A stretch of 64,000 nt of DNA. Source: Desulfosporosinus hippei DSM 8344 (GTDB lineage: Bacteria > Bacillota > Desulfitobacteriia > Desulfitobacteriales > Desulfitobacteriaceae). The translations under genes and the position numbers were made by a program. Positions 1 through 9,231 of this stretch are shown here, piece after piece. The DNA is taken from the NCBI RefSeq assembly GCF_900100785.1, contig NZ_FNCP01000008.1, forward strand, positions 1 to 64,000. Reading direction: 5' to 3'. Under the pieces are notes generated by a model that was not told the DNA's origin, ran no database searches, and saw only the letters and a list, made by a program, of their open reading frames with translations. Position 1 is the first letter of the stretch; the number at the start of each line of letters is the position of its first letter.

Positions 1-157
1 CCTTATTAAGATTATCTCAGTTAATTCTTGCCATGAAAAGATGTCCGAAAATTTTCATGCCTCCCTGTGAACGGAAGGTTCATGAATGTTTATATTGAAT
101 GTTAATGTTTATCTTATATTATCAATAATTTTTAAGTTAAATCCCATTACCCCGGGA

Positions 158-1261
158 TTATCCAATCCAACTTTTCAATCCCTCAATTAGACGCTGCATC
201 ACTGGGATATCCTTGATCGCTACTCGAATAAAATTACCCGGCAGGCCGGCAAAACTGGCGCAGCTGCGCACGAGAATCCCTGAGCGACCTAAATGTTCGA
301 TTAATCTATCAGGAGTCTGGTCTAAAACTTCAATCAAGGCAAAATTAACCACAGTCGGCCACAGCTTTAGATTTAAAAACCCTGCCGACCGGAACTCTCT
401 ATAGAAATACTCTCTGCTCTCCTGCAATTTGCCCCTTACTTCATCAGGATACTGTAAATCTTCTAAGGCTGAGATTCCGGCATGCTGAGCAAGAACATTA
501 ACAGACCAGGGATCACGATATTTTTCGAAGTCAGCAATTAGAGTTGGCTGGGCAAAAACACTGCCCAAACGCAGCCCCGGTATACTATAGAACTTCGTTA
601 GAGAATAGAGAACCATAAGATGCTCGTTGGCAGTTAAATAATCGCGAGCAGACCAGCGCTCTGCATCCGGAAGAAAATCAAGGAAGGATTCATCGAAAAG
701 GATTCGACAACCTATTTCTTGGCAGAATACTAGGATTTCCTCAAAGGTTTCTTTCTCCAGGACAGTCCCGGTTGGATTATGGGGAGAACAAAGAAAAAGC
801 AAATCACATTCCTTAAGAACTTCCTTCCAGATCTGTTGCTTACAATCAGCTTCAGAGGAATGTCCCTTCTTACCCGTTTGGTACTTGGCCCAACCCTCCG
901 GGCCCAGAGGAATGTATTGAATTTCAGACACTACTGCCCGTGCAGCGCGTTCGTATTCACTGAATGTCGGAATAGGAATCGCCACTCTCCGGGGCTTTAA
1001 GGCCTGGACAATGGTAAATATTAGTTCGCCGGCTCCGTTGCCTACCATAATTGTTTCCAAAGGTTGATCCAAGTGCCTGGCAAGAGTCTTCCTCAACCCA
1101 ATACTCTCCGGATCCGGATAATTTACAATATCCTCCATGCCCTTTTTTATAGAAGCCCATACCCCAGGTGGAGGTCCAAAAGGGTTAATATTAGCGGAGA
1201 GATCAACAAATGACTCCAAACCATAGATTTCCTTGGCTCTGCGGAGATTGCCACCGTGCAT
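158..1261 (-). CDS. cobD: L-threonine-O-3-phosphate decarboxylase (CobD)
   Basis: PLP enzyme of the aminotransferase class I/II fold that decarboxylates threonine phosphate to (R)-1-amino-2-propanol phosphate, the linker between corrin ring and lower ligand. The frame stays open upstream, but I place the start at the ATG ending at 1261: the protein then begins MHGGNLRRAKEIYG as CobD enzymes do, a GGGGTG ribosome site precedes it, and it follows the pduX stop by 4 bases. The 367-residue length fits the family. Visible motifs: SANINPFGP (about 22-30), CSPHNPTG (158-165), PLP-contacting Asp190 in LFDESF, and the Schiff-base Lys223 in SLTKFYSIPGLRLG. Last gene of the long cbi operon; PduX just upstream makes its substrate. 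Histidinol-phosphate aminotransferase is the main look-alike, but the context decides. Confidence 0.93.
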   Translation of the reverse strand: MHGGNLRRAKEIYGLESFVDLSANINPFGPPPGVWASIKKGMEDIVNYPDPESIGLRKTLARHLDQPLETIMVGNGAGELIFTIVQALKPRRVAIPIPTFSEYERAARAVVSEIQYIPLGPEGWAKYQTGKKGHSSEADCKQQIWKEVLKECDLLFLCSPHNPTGTVLEKETFEEILVFCQEIGCRILFDESFLDFLPDAERWSARDYLTANEHLMVLYSLTKFYSIPGLRLGSVFAQPTLIADFEKYRDPWSVNVLAQHAGISALEDLQYPDEVRGKLQESREYFYREFRSAGFLNLKLWPTVVNFALIEVLDQTPDRLIEHLGRSGILVRSCASFAGLPGNFIRVAIKDIPVMQRLIEGLKSWIG

Positions 1262-1265
1262 AGTA

Positions 1266-2183
1266 TCACCCCGTATTTTCTGTAATTTCGATTTTATTGG
1301 CGACAATTCCGCCGGAATGACTATGGAAGAGGTCCAGATAGGCAGGAGCAAATCGTTGTTGAGCTTCACTTAGTAAGCTCCTGGATACATCCTGATTTAA
1401 AGATCCACTTTGGGGAAAAACTCCTGCTAACAATGTACCACTATGGGCAGTGACTAGGCCAAGCCCCCCCTTTTGCAGAACCCAGTCTAAAAAGGGTTGA
1501 AAGAATGATTTATGGTTAATTTCTAAATTGCACTGAGCGCTGATCGTTCCCGCTCTTGCTAATTTTTCTAAGTCACCCTGCTCGATTCCTTCACAGGCTA
1601 ATTGATACGCTCTCTTAATTGCACTCTCCTGACGCCGATAGTGTTCAGAAAGCTCCGGGCGAGCGTTAAAGACTTTCGTGTCAATGGCCCCGCCCCAATC
1701 TAAAGCTAAGAACAAAGCCGGCACAGTGGGGCCCAGTAACCGATGGTTATGCCCTTGAACATGTTCTATTTCCGTAATACCCGGAAACATTACACTGTCG
1801 CTGGGTTCAATCCGGAGAGCAAAATCAGCTAAACGTTCCGGTACAGGATCTTCTCCTAGGGCAACTAAAGCTGCTGCTGCTACAGCAGTAATATCTGCCG
1901 TTGAGCTGGCCATCCCTTTTCCTTCCGGAAGCTGGAGAGAGAACTCAACCTGGCCCCCTAGCCTAGGCAGACCTAAACTTTTTTTGAGCAATTCCAAGAC
2001 TTGGAGTGCTTTTACTTTATTAAGGGGCAGATCCCAGCCAGTAGTATTCAAGTTTAATGTCACTCTAGCTTCCGAAAATCGATCAATGGGACAATCAATA
2101 AGAAATGGAACTCCATTTCTAGCCCCTTGTACCCATTCTCCACATGTTCCCGGACACCGAGCTAACCCCACTGCGAAATCCAT
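1266..2183 (-). CDS. pduX: L-threonine kinase, GHMP family (PduX)
   Basis: GHMP-family kinase expected to phosphorylate free L-threonine to L-threonine O-3-phosphate for CobD. The GHMP ATP-binding motif PEGKGMASSTAD lies at residues 86-97. The N-terminus (ARCPGTCGEWVQG) and the length of 305 residues match PduX proteins. The start ATG at 2183 has a GGGGG stretch about 11 bases upstream. It lies 73 bases downstream of cbiA and 4 bases before cobD, so kinase and decarboxylase form a two-step branch for the aminopropanol arm. Homoserine kinase and mevalonate kinase share the fold, but the cobalamin context makes PduX the best call. Confidence 0.88.
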   Translation of the reverse strand: MDFAVGLARCPGTCGEWVQGARNGVPFLIDCPIDRFSEARVTLNLNTTGWDLPLNKVKALQVLELLKKSLGLPRLGGQVEFSLQLPEGKGMASSTADITAVAAAALVALGEDPVPERLADFALRIEPSDSVMFPGITEIEHVQGHNHRLLGPTVPALFLALDWGGAIDTKVFNARPELSEHYRRQESAIKRAYQLACEGIEQGDLEKLARAGTISAQCNLEINHKSFFQPFLDWVLQKGGLGLVTAHSGTLLAGVFPQSGSLNQDVSRSLLSEAQQRFAPAYLDLFHSHSGGIVANKIEITENTG

Positions 2184-2256
2184 TAATATTCAATCCCCCT
2201 ACGACTTTTAACCCCTTTAGAGAAAGGATGTTTCAGCATGTTTAGCTCAACTGTTA

Positions 2257-3726
2257 TCATTCTGTTCTCCCGAGACGGGAAGCAAACCAATGTTCCAGTA
2301 ACTCCGGATGTCCCGAAAAATGAAGGTGCAAATAAGAAGCGATTATATTATCTCTAGCATATCCTTCCAGGCGATCCACCTTATCTCCTCTGAATAATTC
2401 ATAAGCAGGAGGATATTCCTTTTCATAGATGACTCGAGAATAGTGAAATTCATGCCCTTGAACAGTGGTTCCACCAGGGCCGAAAAAATTGCCCTCACGA
2501 AAGACTCCTTTTCGATAGCCAATCCCTTGTAAACGCTTGGTCATCTCAGCCTTCATGGGAATGATACCCGCCATGGGCAGCTCATTGCCTTCAAAATCCG
2601 TAATCGACTGGCCGAGATACATGTACCCTCCACATTCAGCATAGATTGGTTTACCGCTGGCGGCAAAATCCTGTAAGGATTTGATAAACGGTTTGTTTTG
2701 ACTTAACTCTTTAAGATGCAGCTCAGGAAAACCACCGCCTAAGAAAATCCCATCCAAGTCTTGAGGGATAGAGTGATCGTGTAGGGGGCTAAAGGGTATT
2801 ATGCTGGCATTCAAACCTTCAGCAAGATCTAAGGCGTCTTGGTAGTAAAAGAGAAACGCTTCATCCCAAGCTAAGCCTAACCGAAACTTATTACTAGTTT
2901 CTTGTCTCTGGATATTTGGATAGATTATTTCTTTATTTGTAGTTGAAACAGACACTTGTTCTGAGTCAATAATATTCGGCTTATCGGAAGGATACAGAAT
3001 ATGATCCTTTTCTATTTCAGGTAAAGATGGCTGTTTAAATTCGGGGGCACCCAGCATGATGCTTTCAACCAGATCCAGGTCAACATGTTTCGTTATCAGC
3101 TCAGAAAGTGTATCGATAAATCCTTCTAAGAGTCCGCCTTCCCCTACCGGAACTAACCCTAAATGCCGTTCAGGCAACTTAAGCGATAGTTCTTTGGGTA
3201 AAACTCCAAGGACGGGTATTCTAATTTCACTAAGGGCTTCTCTAAGAATTGCTTCTTGGGCGGAGGACTTAACCCGATTAAGGATTACTCCCCGAAGCTT
3301 AACTTGAGGGTCGTAAGTACTAAATCCATGAACTAACGCTGCAACACTGCGAGACATTGAGGAAGCATCCACTATAAGAACGATGGGAGCGTCAAGGAGT
3401 TTTGCCACATCAGCAGTGCTCCCAAAGCCCGCGGTTCCACTCATTCCATCATACATTCCCATGACTCCCTCAATCACCGCCCAACGTTCCTTGGCAGTCT
3501 GAGCAAAGACGGAAGGCAGGCTCTCCCCCAACAACCAGCGGTCAAGATTGCGGGAAGCCCTTCCCGTAGCCGCCGCATGATAACTGGGGTCTATATAATC
3601 GGGTCCAACCTTATACCCTTGGATTGGGTGTTCCCGCTTTTTTAAGGCTGCCATTAAACCCGTGGCAAGGGTTGTTTTCCCCACGCCACTATGCGTTCCT
3701 GCCAGGACAATCCGTGGAATCTTCAT
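2257..3726 (-). CDS. cbiA: Cobyrinic acid a,c-diamide synthase (CbiA)
   Basis: Glutamine-dependent, ATP-using amidase that amidates the a and c carboxylates of (cobalt-)cobyrinic acid. The N-terminal dethiobiotin-synthetase-like domain has the P-loop GTHSGVGKTT at residues 10-19. The C-terminal class I glutaminase-like domain has AECGGYMYLG with the nucleophile Cys365 and a YLHLHF histidine near 466-469. At 489 residues it is slightly longer than usual because of a polar, low-complexity linker around residues 226-280 joining the two domains, which looks species-specific. ATG start with a GGGGGG stretch 7 bases upstream. It lies between cbiB and pduX in the minus-strand operon. Confidence 0.95.
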   Translation of the reverse strand: MKIPRIVLAGTHSGVGKTTLATGLMAALKKREHPIQGYKVGPDYIDPSYHAAATGRASRNLDRWLLGESLPSVFAQTAKERWAVIEGVMGMYDGMSGTAGFGSTADVAKLLDAPIVLIVDASSMSRSVAALVHGFSTYDPQVKLRGVILNRVKSSAQEAILREALSEIRIPVLGVLPKELSLKLPERHLGLVPVGEGGLLEGFIDTLSELITKHVDLDLVESIMLGAPEFKQPSLPEIEKDHILYPSDKPNIIDSEQVSVSTTNKEIIYPNIQRQETSNKFRLGLAWDEAFLFYYQDALDLAEGLNASIIPFSPLHDHSIPQDLDGIFLGGGFPELHLKELSQNKPFIKSLQDFAASGKPIYAECGGYMYLGQSITDFEGNELPMAGIIPMKAEMTKRLQGIGYRKGVFREGNFFGPGGTTVQGHEFHYSRVIYEKEYPPAYELFRGDKVDRLEGYARDNIIASYLHLHFSGHPELLEHWFASRLGRTE

Positions 3727-3743
3727 GCTTAATCCCCCCCAAC

Positions 3744-3774
3744 TCGATGTTCGTGGTTCGATATTCGTAGTTCG
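3744..3774. repeat. Short direct repeat built on TTCGatgTTCG / GTTCGATATTCG
   Basis: In the 63-base gap between cbiB and cbiA a TTCG-containing unit occurs three times in imperfect form. The 12-mer GTTCGATATTCG at 3756-3767 recurs exactly at 52525-52536, upstream of the YcdB-like gene. Function unknown; it may be a low-complexity intergenic repeat. Confidence 0.4.
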
Positions 3775-3789
3775 TGCCGTTATACTGCT

Positions 3790-4773
3790 TTAAAGTAGAT
3801 AAGCTAAAACAAGCGCAGGTATCAGAGACAGCCAGGTGGCTGTTTTTACCAGCTGACGGCAGCGAACAATATCAGTGGCATTGACTGGATGGAGTGCATC
3901 CCCCATCTCAGCACGATGATGCGTCTTCCCGTGATAAATATTAATTCCACCTAATTGAATTCCCAGTAGACCGGCAACCACACTTTCCGGATTTCCGCCA
4001 TTGGGGCTGGGGTGTCCTGAGGCGTCCCGCTTCCACATCCGGTACGCATGAGCAACAGACATTCTTCTCAATTTTCCTGCCAGGAGCAAGATGGGAACGG
4101 ATATGCGGGCAGGCAGGTAGTTTGCCCAATCATCCGTGCGAGCTGAAAACCAGCCAAAGTCTAAATAACGTTCATTTTTATAACCGACCATAGAATCCAA
4201 GGTGCTCACAGCTTTGAAGGCCATGGCTAAGGGGGCACCTCCCAGAGCCGCGTAAAAGAGAGGAGATAGTATTCCATCGACAAAGTTTTCCGCTAAAGTT
4301 TCAACGGTTCCTCGGGCAATTTCCCCTTCGAAAAGATTTGTCGTATCACGGCTGACTAACCAAGAAAGTTGAATCCGAGCCTCACTTAGATCCCCTTTTG
4401 TCAGGGGGACTAGAACATTTTGCCCCGCATCTAAAAGAGATTTAGCGGCCAGGGTGGTAAAAACTATATAAATGCTGAAGGCAAAACCGAGGATTGGGTG
4501 GAAAAAGTTAGCGAGAGAGACGGCTCCCCAAGTAAGCAGATAGCTTCCACCTACGACAACTAAAGTTAACAAGACCCCATTTTGCCGTCGTACCTTTGGA
4601 GATCCCTGATTGAGCTTCTCCTCTAAAAAACTAATCCCCTTGCCGATCCCTATAACCGGGTGGGGCCAGCTGTGTGGATCTCCAATAACTTGATCAAGAA
4701 TAAACCCACAGAGAACAACCATTGGAAGGACTGCCCCAAACCAACTAAAGGTTTCTATCATAATAATCTTCAC
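3790..4773 (-). CDS. cbiB: Adenosylcobinamide-phosphate synthase (CbiB), membrane protein
   Basis: Integral membrane enzyme of the CbiB/CobD family that attaches aminopropanol phosphate to adenosylcobyric acid. Family hallmarks: an early LDQVIGDPHSWPHPVIGIGK stretch (about 26-45), ARGTVETLAENFVDGILSPLFYAALGG in the middle, and SGHPSPNGGNPESVVAGLLG near 252-271. Several hydrophobic segments are evident. I keep the GTG start at 4773 because AGGAG stands 8 bases upstream; an ATG four codons inside has a poorer site. Its substrate comes from CobD/PduX at the end of the same operon. Confidence 0.94.
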   Translation of the reverse strand: MKIIMIETFSWFGAVLPMVVLCGFILDQVIGDPHSWPHPVIGIGKGISFLEEKLNQGSPKVRRQNGVLLTLVVVGGSYLLTWGAVSLANFFHPILGFAFSIYIVFTTLAAKSLLDAGQNVLVPLTKGDLSEARIQLSWLVSRDTTNLFEGEIARGTVETLAENFVDGILSPLFYAALGGAPLAMAFKAVSTLDSMVGYKNERYLDFGWFSARTDDWANYLPARISVPILLLAGKLRRMSVAHAYRMWKRDASGHPSPNGGNPESVVAGLLGIQLGGINIYHGKTHHRAEMGDALHPVNATDIVRCRQLVKTATWLSLIPALVLAYLL

Positions 4774-4851
4774 ATCCTAGACTCCTACTTTAAAGCAAGA
4801 GTTCTCTGCTATAGGTCTTTGCTAATTCTGCTGACATCCCTAAAACCGTTT

Positions 4852-6396
4852 CTAAGAATCTGCCTTTAAACCCATAATATCTCGTATCCGTTCCAGATCC
4901 ACATTCTGTCGCACTAAATCCGCCAACTCATTAAACGCCGATTCACGCAGAGCAGCTTGGGAAAGTGAAGCTTCGACAGGTCTCCGGGTTCCTCTGCGCT
5001 CCCACAACCAGTTTAACAAGGAGGCCCTCAAACTATCATTATCAAAAATCCCGTGGAGATAAGTTCCATAGGAATTTCCAGACTGTAAACCATCGAGATT
5101 GGATTCTCCATTGGAAGTTAAATTGAATAAAGGCAAATGGCCTTCATCCAACATGGATCGCCCCATATGAATTTCATAACCTTCAACAGTTTCTCCGGTG
5201 CAGGCTTTAAAAAAACCCTGATCCGTCAAGATAGTCCCCTTGCTTTGAACAGTATGTTTTTGAGGATAGAACTCTGTAACCATGGGCAGAATTCCCAATC
5301 CCGCTACCTCTTCCAGCTCAGATTCCGTATGCAGAGGATCCTTAACCAGACGTCCCATCATTTGATACCCGCCGCAAATTCCTATCACAGGAACTTCTTC
5401 CCCGCAAAGGGCCAGTATTTGTCCCCCTATTCCACTATCATGAAGAAAGCGCAAATCAGCAAGAGTATTCTTACTCCCCGGAATAATCAGAAGGTCGGGT
5501 TTTCCAAGATTGGCGCGCTCTGTGACATAACGTACGGAGACATCCGGCTCATCCTGCAAGGCATCAAAATCCGTGAAATTTGAGATATAGGGCAAGCGAA
5601 TCACTGCCACATCCAATTGCTGATCTAGGGAAACCGAAGGATTTTCCACCGCTTCACTCAAAGCAACAGAATCTTCATCGGGAATACGGATTTTAAAGTA
5701 AGGAACAACCCCTACCACCGGAATCCCTGTCTTTTCCTCAATGAAATCCAGGGCAGGCTGAAGCAGCTTGATTTCACCGCGAAACTTGTTAAAAATAATT
5801 CCCTTGATCATCGCTCTCTCTTCAGGTTCTACCAATTCTAAGGTTCCTACAACAGAGGCTAAAGCTCCGCCGCGATCAATGTCTGCTACAAGCAAAACCG
5901 GTGATTTGGCCTCCATTGCCACTCGCATATTCACAATATCATTGGATTTGAGATTCACTTCAGCCGGACTTCCAGCTCCCTCGATAACCACTATTTCATA
6001 CTCATCCAGCAGAGAGTGAAGAGCCTCAGTAACATACGGCCAAGTCATACGCTGATACTCCCCATGATAGCGCAAGGCTGTTACATTACCCTGGGACTTG
6101 CCCATAATAATAACTTGAGATCCGGCAGGTCCACTGGGTTTAAGCAAAATTGGGTTCATTCGAACATCAGGATCCACTCCGGCAGCTTGTGCCTGAACGA
6201 CCTGGGCCCTCCCCATCTCACCTCCTGCAATGGTCACAAAGGAATTGAGCGCCATATTTTGAGCTTTAAAGGGAGCGACCTTATATCCTTCTTGATAAAA
6301 TATCCGGCAGAACGCAGCAGCCAATACACTCTTTCCTACACTAGAAGAAGTTCCCTGAATCATAAGTTTGGCCTTTGCTTGAGTATCTGAAGACAT
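4852..6396 (-). CDS. cbiP: Cobyric acid synthase (CbiP)
   Basis: Glutamine-dependent amidotransferase that amidates the b, d, e and g carboxylates of adenosyl-cobyrinic acid a,c-diamide. Start set at the ATG ending at 6396 (GAGGGTG site upstream), although the frame opens 17 codons earlier. P-loop GTSSSVGKS at residues 15-23, FKAQNMALNSFVT at 43-55, and the triad-type glutaminase with GICGGYQMMG (Cys341) and a late YLHGIFDND motif. At 514 residues it has normal CbiP length. A 252-base gap (6397-6648) separates it from cbiC; I see no gene, clear promoter or terminator there, so the operon probably continues through. Confidence 0.96.
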   Translation of the reverse strand: MSSDTQAKAKLMIQGTSSSVGKSVLAAAFCRIFYQEGYKVAPFKAQNMALNSFVTIAGGEMGRAQVVQAQAAGVDPDVRMNPILLKPSGPAGSQVIIMGKSQGNVTALRYHGEYQRMTWPYVTEALHSLLDEYEIVVIEGAGSPAEVNLKSNDIVNMRVAMEAKSPVLLVADIDRGGALASVVGTLELVEPEERAMIKGIIFNKFRGEIKLLQPALDFIEEKTGIPVVGVVPYFKIRIPDEDSVALSEAVENPSVSLDQQLDVAVIRLPYISNFTDFDALQDEPDVSVRYVTERANLGKPDLLIIPGSKNTLADLRFLHDSGIGGQILALCGEEVPVIGICGGYQMMGRLVKDPLHTESELEEVAGLGILPMVTEFYPQKHTVQSKGTILTDQGFFKACTGETVEGYEIHMGRSMLDEGHLPLFNLTSNGESNLDGLQSGNSYGTYLHGIFDNDSLRASLLNWLWERRGTRRPVEASLSQAALRESAFNELADLVRQNVDLERIRDIMGLKADS

Positions 6397-6648
6397 CTTT
6401 TCACCCTCTTTTCTAAGGAAGCAAGGGGACAAATCTCTTGCTTCCACTTCATGCTTTCCAACTAATTACAAAGCTAACTTATCATTAAAGCTTATCAATC
6501 TGCTGAGCTTCTTAACCGAGATACTAACAGAAAACGACTCTGAAAACACCCCAAAAACATTCTTAACGACAATAGACCCGAAAGAAAGGGCGGATTCGTC
6601 CAACAGGAGTGAACCCATTGCATGGAGAGGCGGTAAAGGCCTGCAAAT

Positions 6649-7284
6649 TTACTTTTGCTTTAAAACTGTATAAATCAAGGCATTTACCACTGTTGCTGCA
6701 ATAGGACTCCCGCCCCTGGTTCCTAGTACGGTAATCGACGGGAACTCTTGGTGCTCCCAAAGGAGATCCTTTGACTCTTTGGCTCCAATAAAGCCAACTG
6801 GAATTCCAACAATCAAGGTCGGACGAGTCTCGGGATTTTCTGCGAGACGCAAAACTTCAAGCAAAGCGGTTGGGGCATTTCCAATGGCTACAATGGAACC
6901 CTTCAACCGATCGGCATTCATGCGAAAAGCGGTCATGGAACGTGTAATTCCCCAGGCTTTTGCTTGTTCGGGAACTCCGGGAGTGTTTAGAAAACATTCT
7001 ACCGTCCCGCCCAATGATTTAAGCTTTTCCTTGGAAATACCTGCTCTAACCATCTCCACATCCGTAATGACAGTGGCCCCCTGTTTCAATCCTTGAAGAC
7101 CACACGCAATTGCTTCCGGGTGAATCGCAATTGCAGATTCTAAAGAAGGATCCCCCGTAGTATGAATGATGCGTTCAACAACCGGGAGGTCCGTGTCTAA
7201 CCAAGGACGGGTAAGTCCTGCCCGAATAATCTTCATGCTTTCAGATTCAATTTGACCGGGGTCTAAAATAAAATCTGCTGTCAT
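6649..7284 (-). CDS. cbiC: Cobalt-precorrin-8 methylmutase (CbiC)
   Basis: Moves the C11 methyl group to C12, converting cobalt-precorrin-8 to cobyrinic acid. The 211-residue protein has the family pattern: SMKIIRAGL near the N-terminus, VERIIHTTGD with the catalytic histidine (His41), AIACGLQGLKQGATVITDVEMVRAGI, and the C-terminal TRGGSPIAATVVNAL. Its ATG overlaps the cbiX stop by four bases (ATGA), suggesting translational coupling. Confidence 0.96.
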   Translation of the reverse strand: MTADFILDPGQIESESMKIIRAGLTRPWLDTDLPVVERIIHTTGDPSLESAIAIHPEAIACGLQGLKQGATVITDVEMVRAGISKEKLKSLGGTVECFLNTPGVPEQAKAWGITRSMTAFRMNADRLKGSIVAIGNAPTALLEVLRLAENPETRPTLIVGIPVGFIGAKESKDLLWEHQEFPSITVLGTRGGSPIAATVVNALIYTVLKQK

Positions 7285-7649
7285 TCGCCGAGAGCCTCCT
7301 TAATGCGAAGACTAGCCAAACTTGCTATTCCGTCGTCAGCTCCCAGCTCTCTGGTAAAGACGATTTCAACCTCCGGATGCTGTTCCCGAATCTCACGCAG
7401 TTCCTCATGAATATCAACAGTCACATGCATCCCACGGAAAAGAAAGAGGGGCATTATAACAATGTGCTTTGCTCCACTTTCAATTTTAGCCTCTACCGCT
7501 TCCGGCAAGCTCGGGTGGTCATGAGCCATATATGCGGGGGTTACAGGTTGCCCAATAATGCTGCTTACTTTTTCAGCGACGACTAAAAGTCCTTCGTTTG
7601 CTTCTGCTCGACGGCTGCCGTGCCCTAGAATGATGATTTCTGATTTCAT
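7281..7649 (-). CDS. cbiX: Sirohydrochlorin cobaltochelatase, short form (CbiX-S)
   Basis: Inserts cobalt into sirohydrochlorin, the committed step of the anaerobic pathway. At 122 residues it is the short single-domain chelatase thought to work as a dimer. The two metal-binding histidines are visible: His10 in ILGHGSRR and the histidine of FRGMHVTVDI near residue 75. ATGA overlaps with both neighbours (cbiJ stop, cbiC start) place it in a tightly coupled block. SirB ferrochelatase is the alternative, but location favours cobalt. Confidence 0.9.
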   Translation of the reverse strand: MKSEIIILGHGSRRAEANEGLLVVAEKVSSIIGQPVTPAYMAHDHPSLPEAVEAKIESGAKHIVIMPLFLFRGMHVTVDIHEELREIREQHPEVEIVFTRELGADDGIASLASLRIKEALGE

Positions 7650-8410
7650 GTTATTACCTCCAAATTATTAATAAATTCTGTAATGGTTGGTTGATTTGAA
7701 GCTATCTCTGCCGCCGGTCGTTTCAAAAGAACTAAAGGAAGATTCAAATTCAGACAGGCTTCTACCTTTTCGATGGTTCCGCCTACTTTACCACTTTCTT
7801 TAGCCACCACGACTTCGATCTTTAGCTGCTTGAACATCGCCTCATCCCATTCTTGGGAGAAGGGGCCTTGAGCAGCTATGATTTGATTCGGTTTTAAACC
7901 TAATTTTTCACAGCGCATCAACACTTCAGACGTAGGAAGAACACGAACGTAAAGGGATTTATCCTGCATTAACGGATGAGAAACCCATTCCGGCAACCCA
8001 TTGCTGCCCGTGGTCAGCATAATTCGTTGTCCTAACTTGGCAGAAAGTTGAGCGGCACCGGATATGTCCTCCGCCCAATAAATAAGAGGATGATCCGGCA
8101 AATCCAGTTCTGAACGCTCCCAGCGTCGGTAAGGAACCTTTAAATCTAAGCAAACCTTTTTAGCCATTTCTTTAACCCTTAAAGCGTAGGGATGAGTAGC
8201 ATCTACTAAGGCGGTAAAATTCTGTGCTTTCAAAAGGTTGATTAGCTTCTCTTCATCCATAGCTCCCCAGCGAGTCTGCAATCCTTGCCCTTGGGCTAAC
8301 TCCGCTCCATAAGGAGTTAGTGTAGAAACTAATACCTCATGTCCCCGGTGCTTGAGGGCATAGGCCAGTTTACGTCCATCCTCAGTCCCTGCTAAAACTA
8401 AAAGCCTCAC
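7646..8410 (-). CDS. cbiJ: Cobalt-precorrin-6A reductase (CbiJ)
   Basis: NAD(P)H-dependent reductase of the macrocycle. It opens with MRLLVLAGTEDGRKLAYAL (Rossmann-like N-terminus typical of CobK/CbiJ). It also carries FTALVDATHPYALRVKEMAKKVC around 65-87, LTTGSNGLPEWV, and VVAKESGKVGGTIEKVEACL near the C-terminus (about 204-224). 254 residues, normal length. ATG overlaps the cbiH stop by 4 bases. Confidence 0.94.
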   Translation of the reverse strand: MRLLVLAGTEDGRKLAYALKHRGHEVLVSTLTPYGAELAQGQGLQTRWGAMDEEKLINLLKAQNFTALVDATHPYALRVKEMAKKVCLDLKVPYRRWERSELDLPDHPLIYWAEDISGAAQLSAKLGQRIMLTTGSNGLPEWVSHPLMQDKSLYVRVLPTSEVLMRCEKLGLKPNQIIAAQGPFSQEWDEAMFKQLKIEVVVAKESGKVGGTIEKVEACLNLNLPLVLLKRPAAEIASNQPTITEFINNLEVIT

Positions 8411-9231
8411 AGCTTATAGCCTCGGGGGGTTACCATGTAAGGTCCTACAATCCGAGTTTGCGAGTTTCCAATAATTACGGTTGTCAACATGTCGATTTTG
8501 TGCTTCGTGAAATCTTCCAGGGTGGTAATCTCTACACTGGATTCCTCCCCTCGCAAGGCTTCTCGAACCAGACCCACCGGAGTATCCGGACGACGGTAGC
8601 GTAAAACAATCTCTCGTACTGTCTCAATATGTTGAGGGCGACCGTTGCTCTTAGGGTTATAAAGGGCGAAGATAAAATCCCCTTCCGCTGCTAAGCGAAC
8701 TCGTTTCTCAATAACTTCCCAAGGAGTTAAGAGGTCACTTAGGCTAACCACAGCAAAATCATGCATTAAAGGAGCACCTAACATCGAAGCTGCAGCAGAG
8801 GCTGCTGTCACTCCGGGGATGATTTCTAAAGGCATATCCAGGAGGTTCTCTTGTTCCAGACATTCAATAATAATCCCGGCCATACCGTAAACTCCTGCAT
8901 CTCCACTGCTGATAACAGCTACTCGATGTCCTTCGGCAGCCAAGCGAATGGCTTCACGGCAGCGATCTATTTCTTGACGCATGCCGGTGGCCACAATTTG
9001 TTGATGGGTTAAAAAGGGTTTGATAAGGTCTACATAGGTTTTATACCCTACTATGTATTCAACTTCATTTAAGACCGACTGAACCCTTGCCGTCATATGT
9101 TCTTGATCCCCAGGCCCCAGACCTACGACATATAGTTTTCTATGCTGATGGCTACTGTTACTCCCTGCCCCTTGGTCTTGGGCAGAATTAACCTCCCCAT
9201 TTGGGCTCCCAGTAAACTCGCTGCTTCGCAT
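8407..9231 (-). CDS. cbiH: Cobalt-precorrin-3B C17-methyltransferase (CbiH)
   Basis: SAM-dependent tetrapyrrole methylase that methylates C17 with ring contraction. The catalytic fold begins at KLYVVGLGPGDQEHMT (residue 32 onward), followed by VISSGDAGVYGMAG and IPGVTAASAAASMLGAPL. The only in-frame start codon is the ATG ending at 9231 (AGGAG about 10 bases upstream), because no ATG, GTG or TTG occurs between it and the conserved fold. The gene therefore begins 109 bases inside cbiG and the protein carries a roughly 31-residue Ser/Asn/Gln/Gly-rich N-terminal tail not needed by the fold. Confidence 0.93.
   Translation of the reverse strand: MRSSEFTGSPNGEVNSAQDQGAGSNSSHQHRKLYVVGLGPGDQEHMTARVQSVLNEVEYIVGYKTYVDLIKPFLTHQQIVATGMRQEIDRCREAIRLAAEGHRVAVISSGDAGVYGMAGIIIECLEQENLLDMPLEIIPGVTAASAAASMLGAPLMHDFAVVSLSDLLTPWEVIEKRVRLAAEGDFIFALYNPKSNGRPQHIETVREIVLRYRRPDTPVGLVREALRGEESSVEITTLEDFTKHKIDMLTTVIIGNSQTRIVGPYMVTPRGYKL

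Noticed and set aside
5137-5583. 148-codon plus-strand frame inside cbiP
   Set aside because: Antisense to the conserved glutaminase half of CbiP, no ribosome site and no recognisable domain.
6397-6648. Possible promoter or small gene in the cbiP-cbiC gap
   Set aside because: Neither a convincing -35/-10 pair nor a ribosome site with an ORF was found; the operon is more simply read through.
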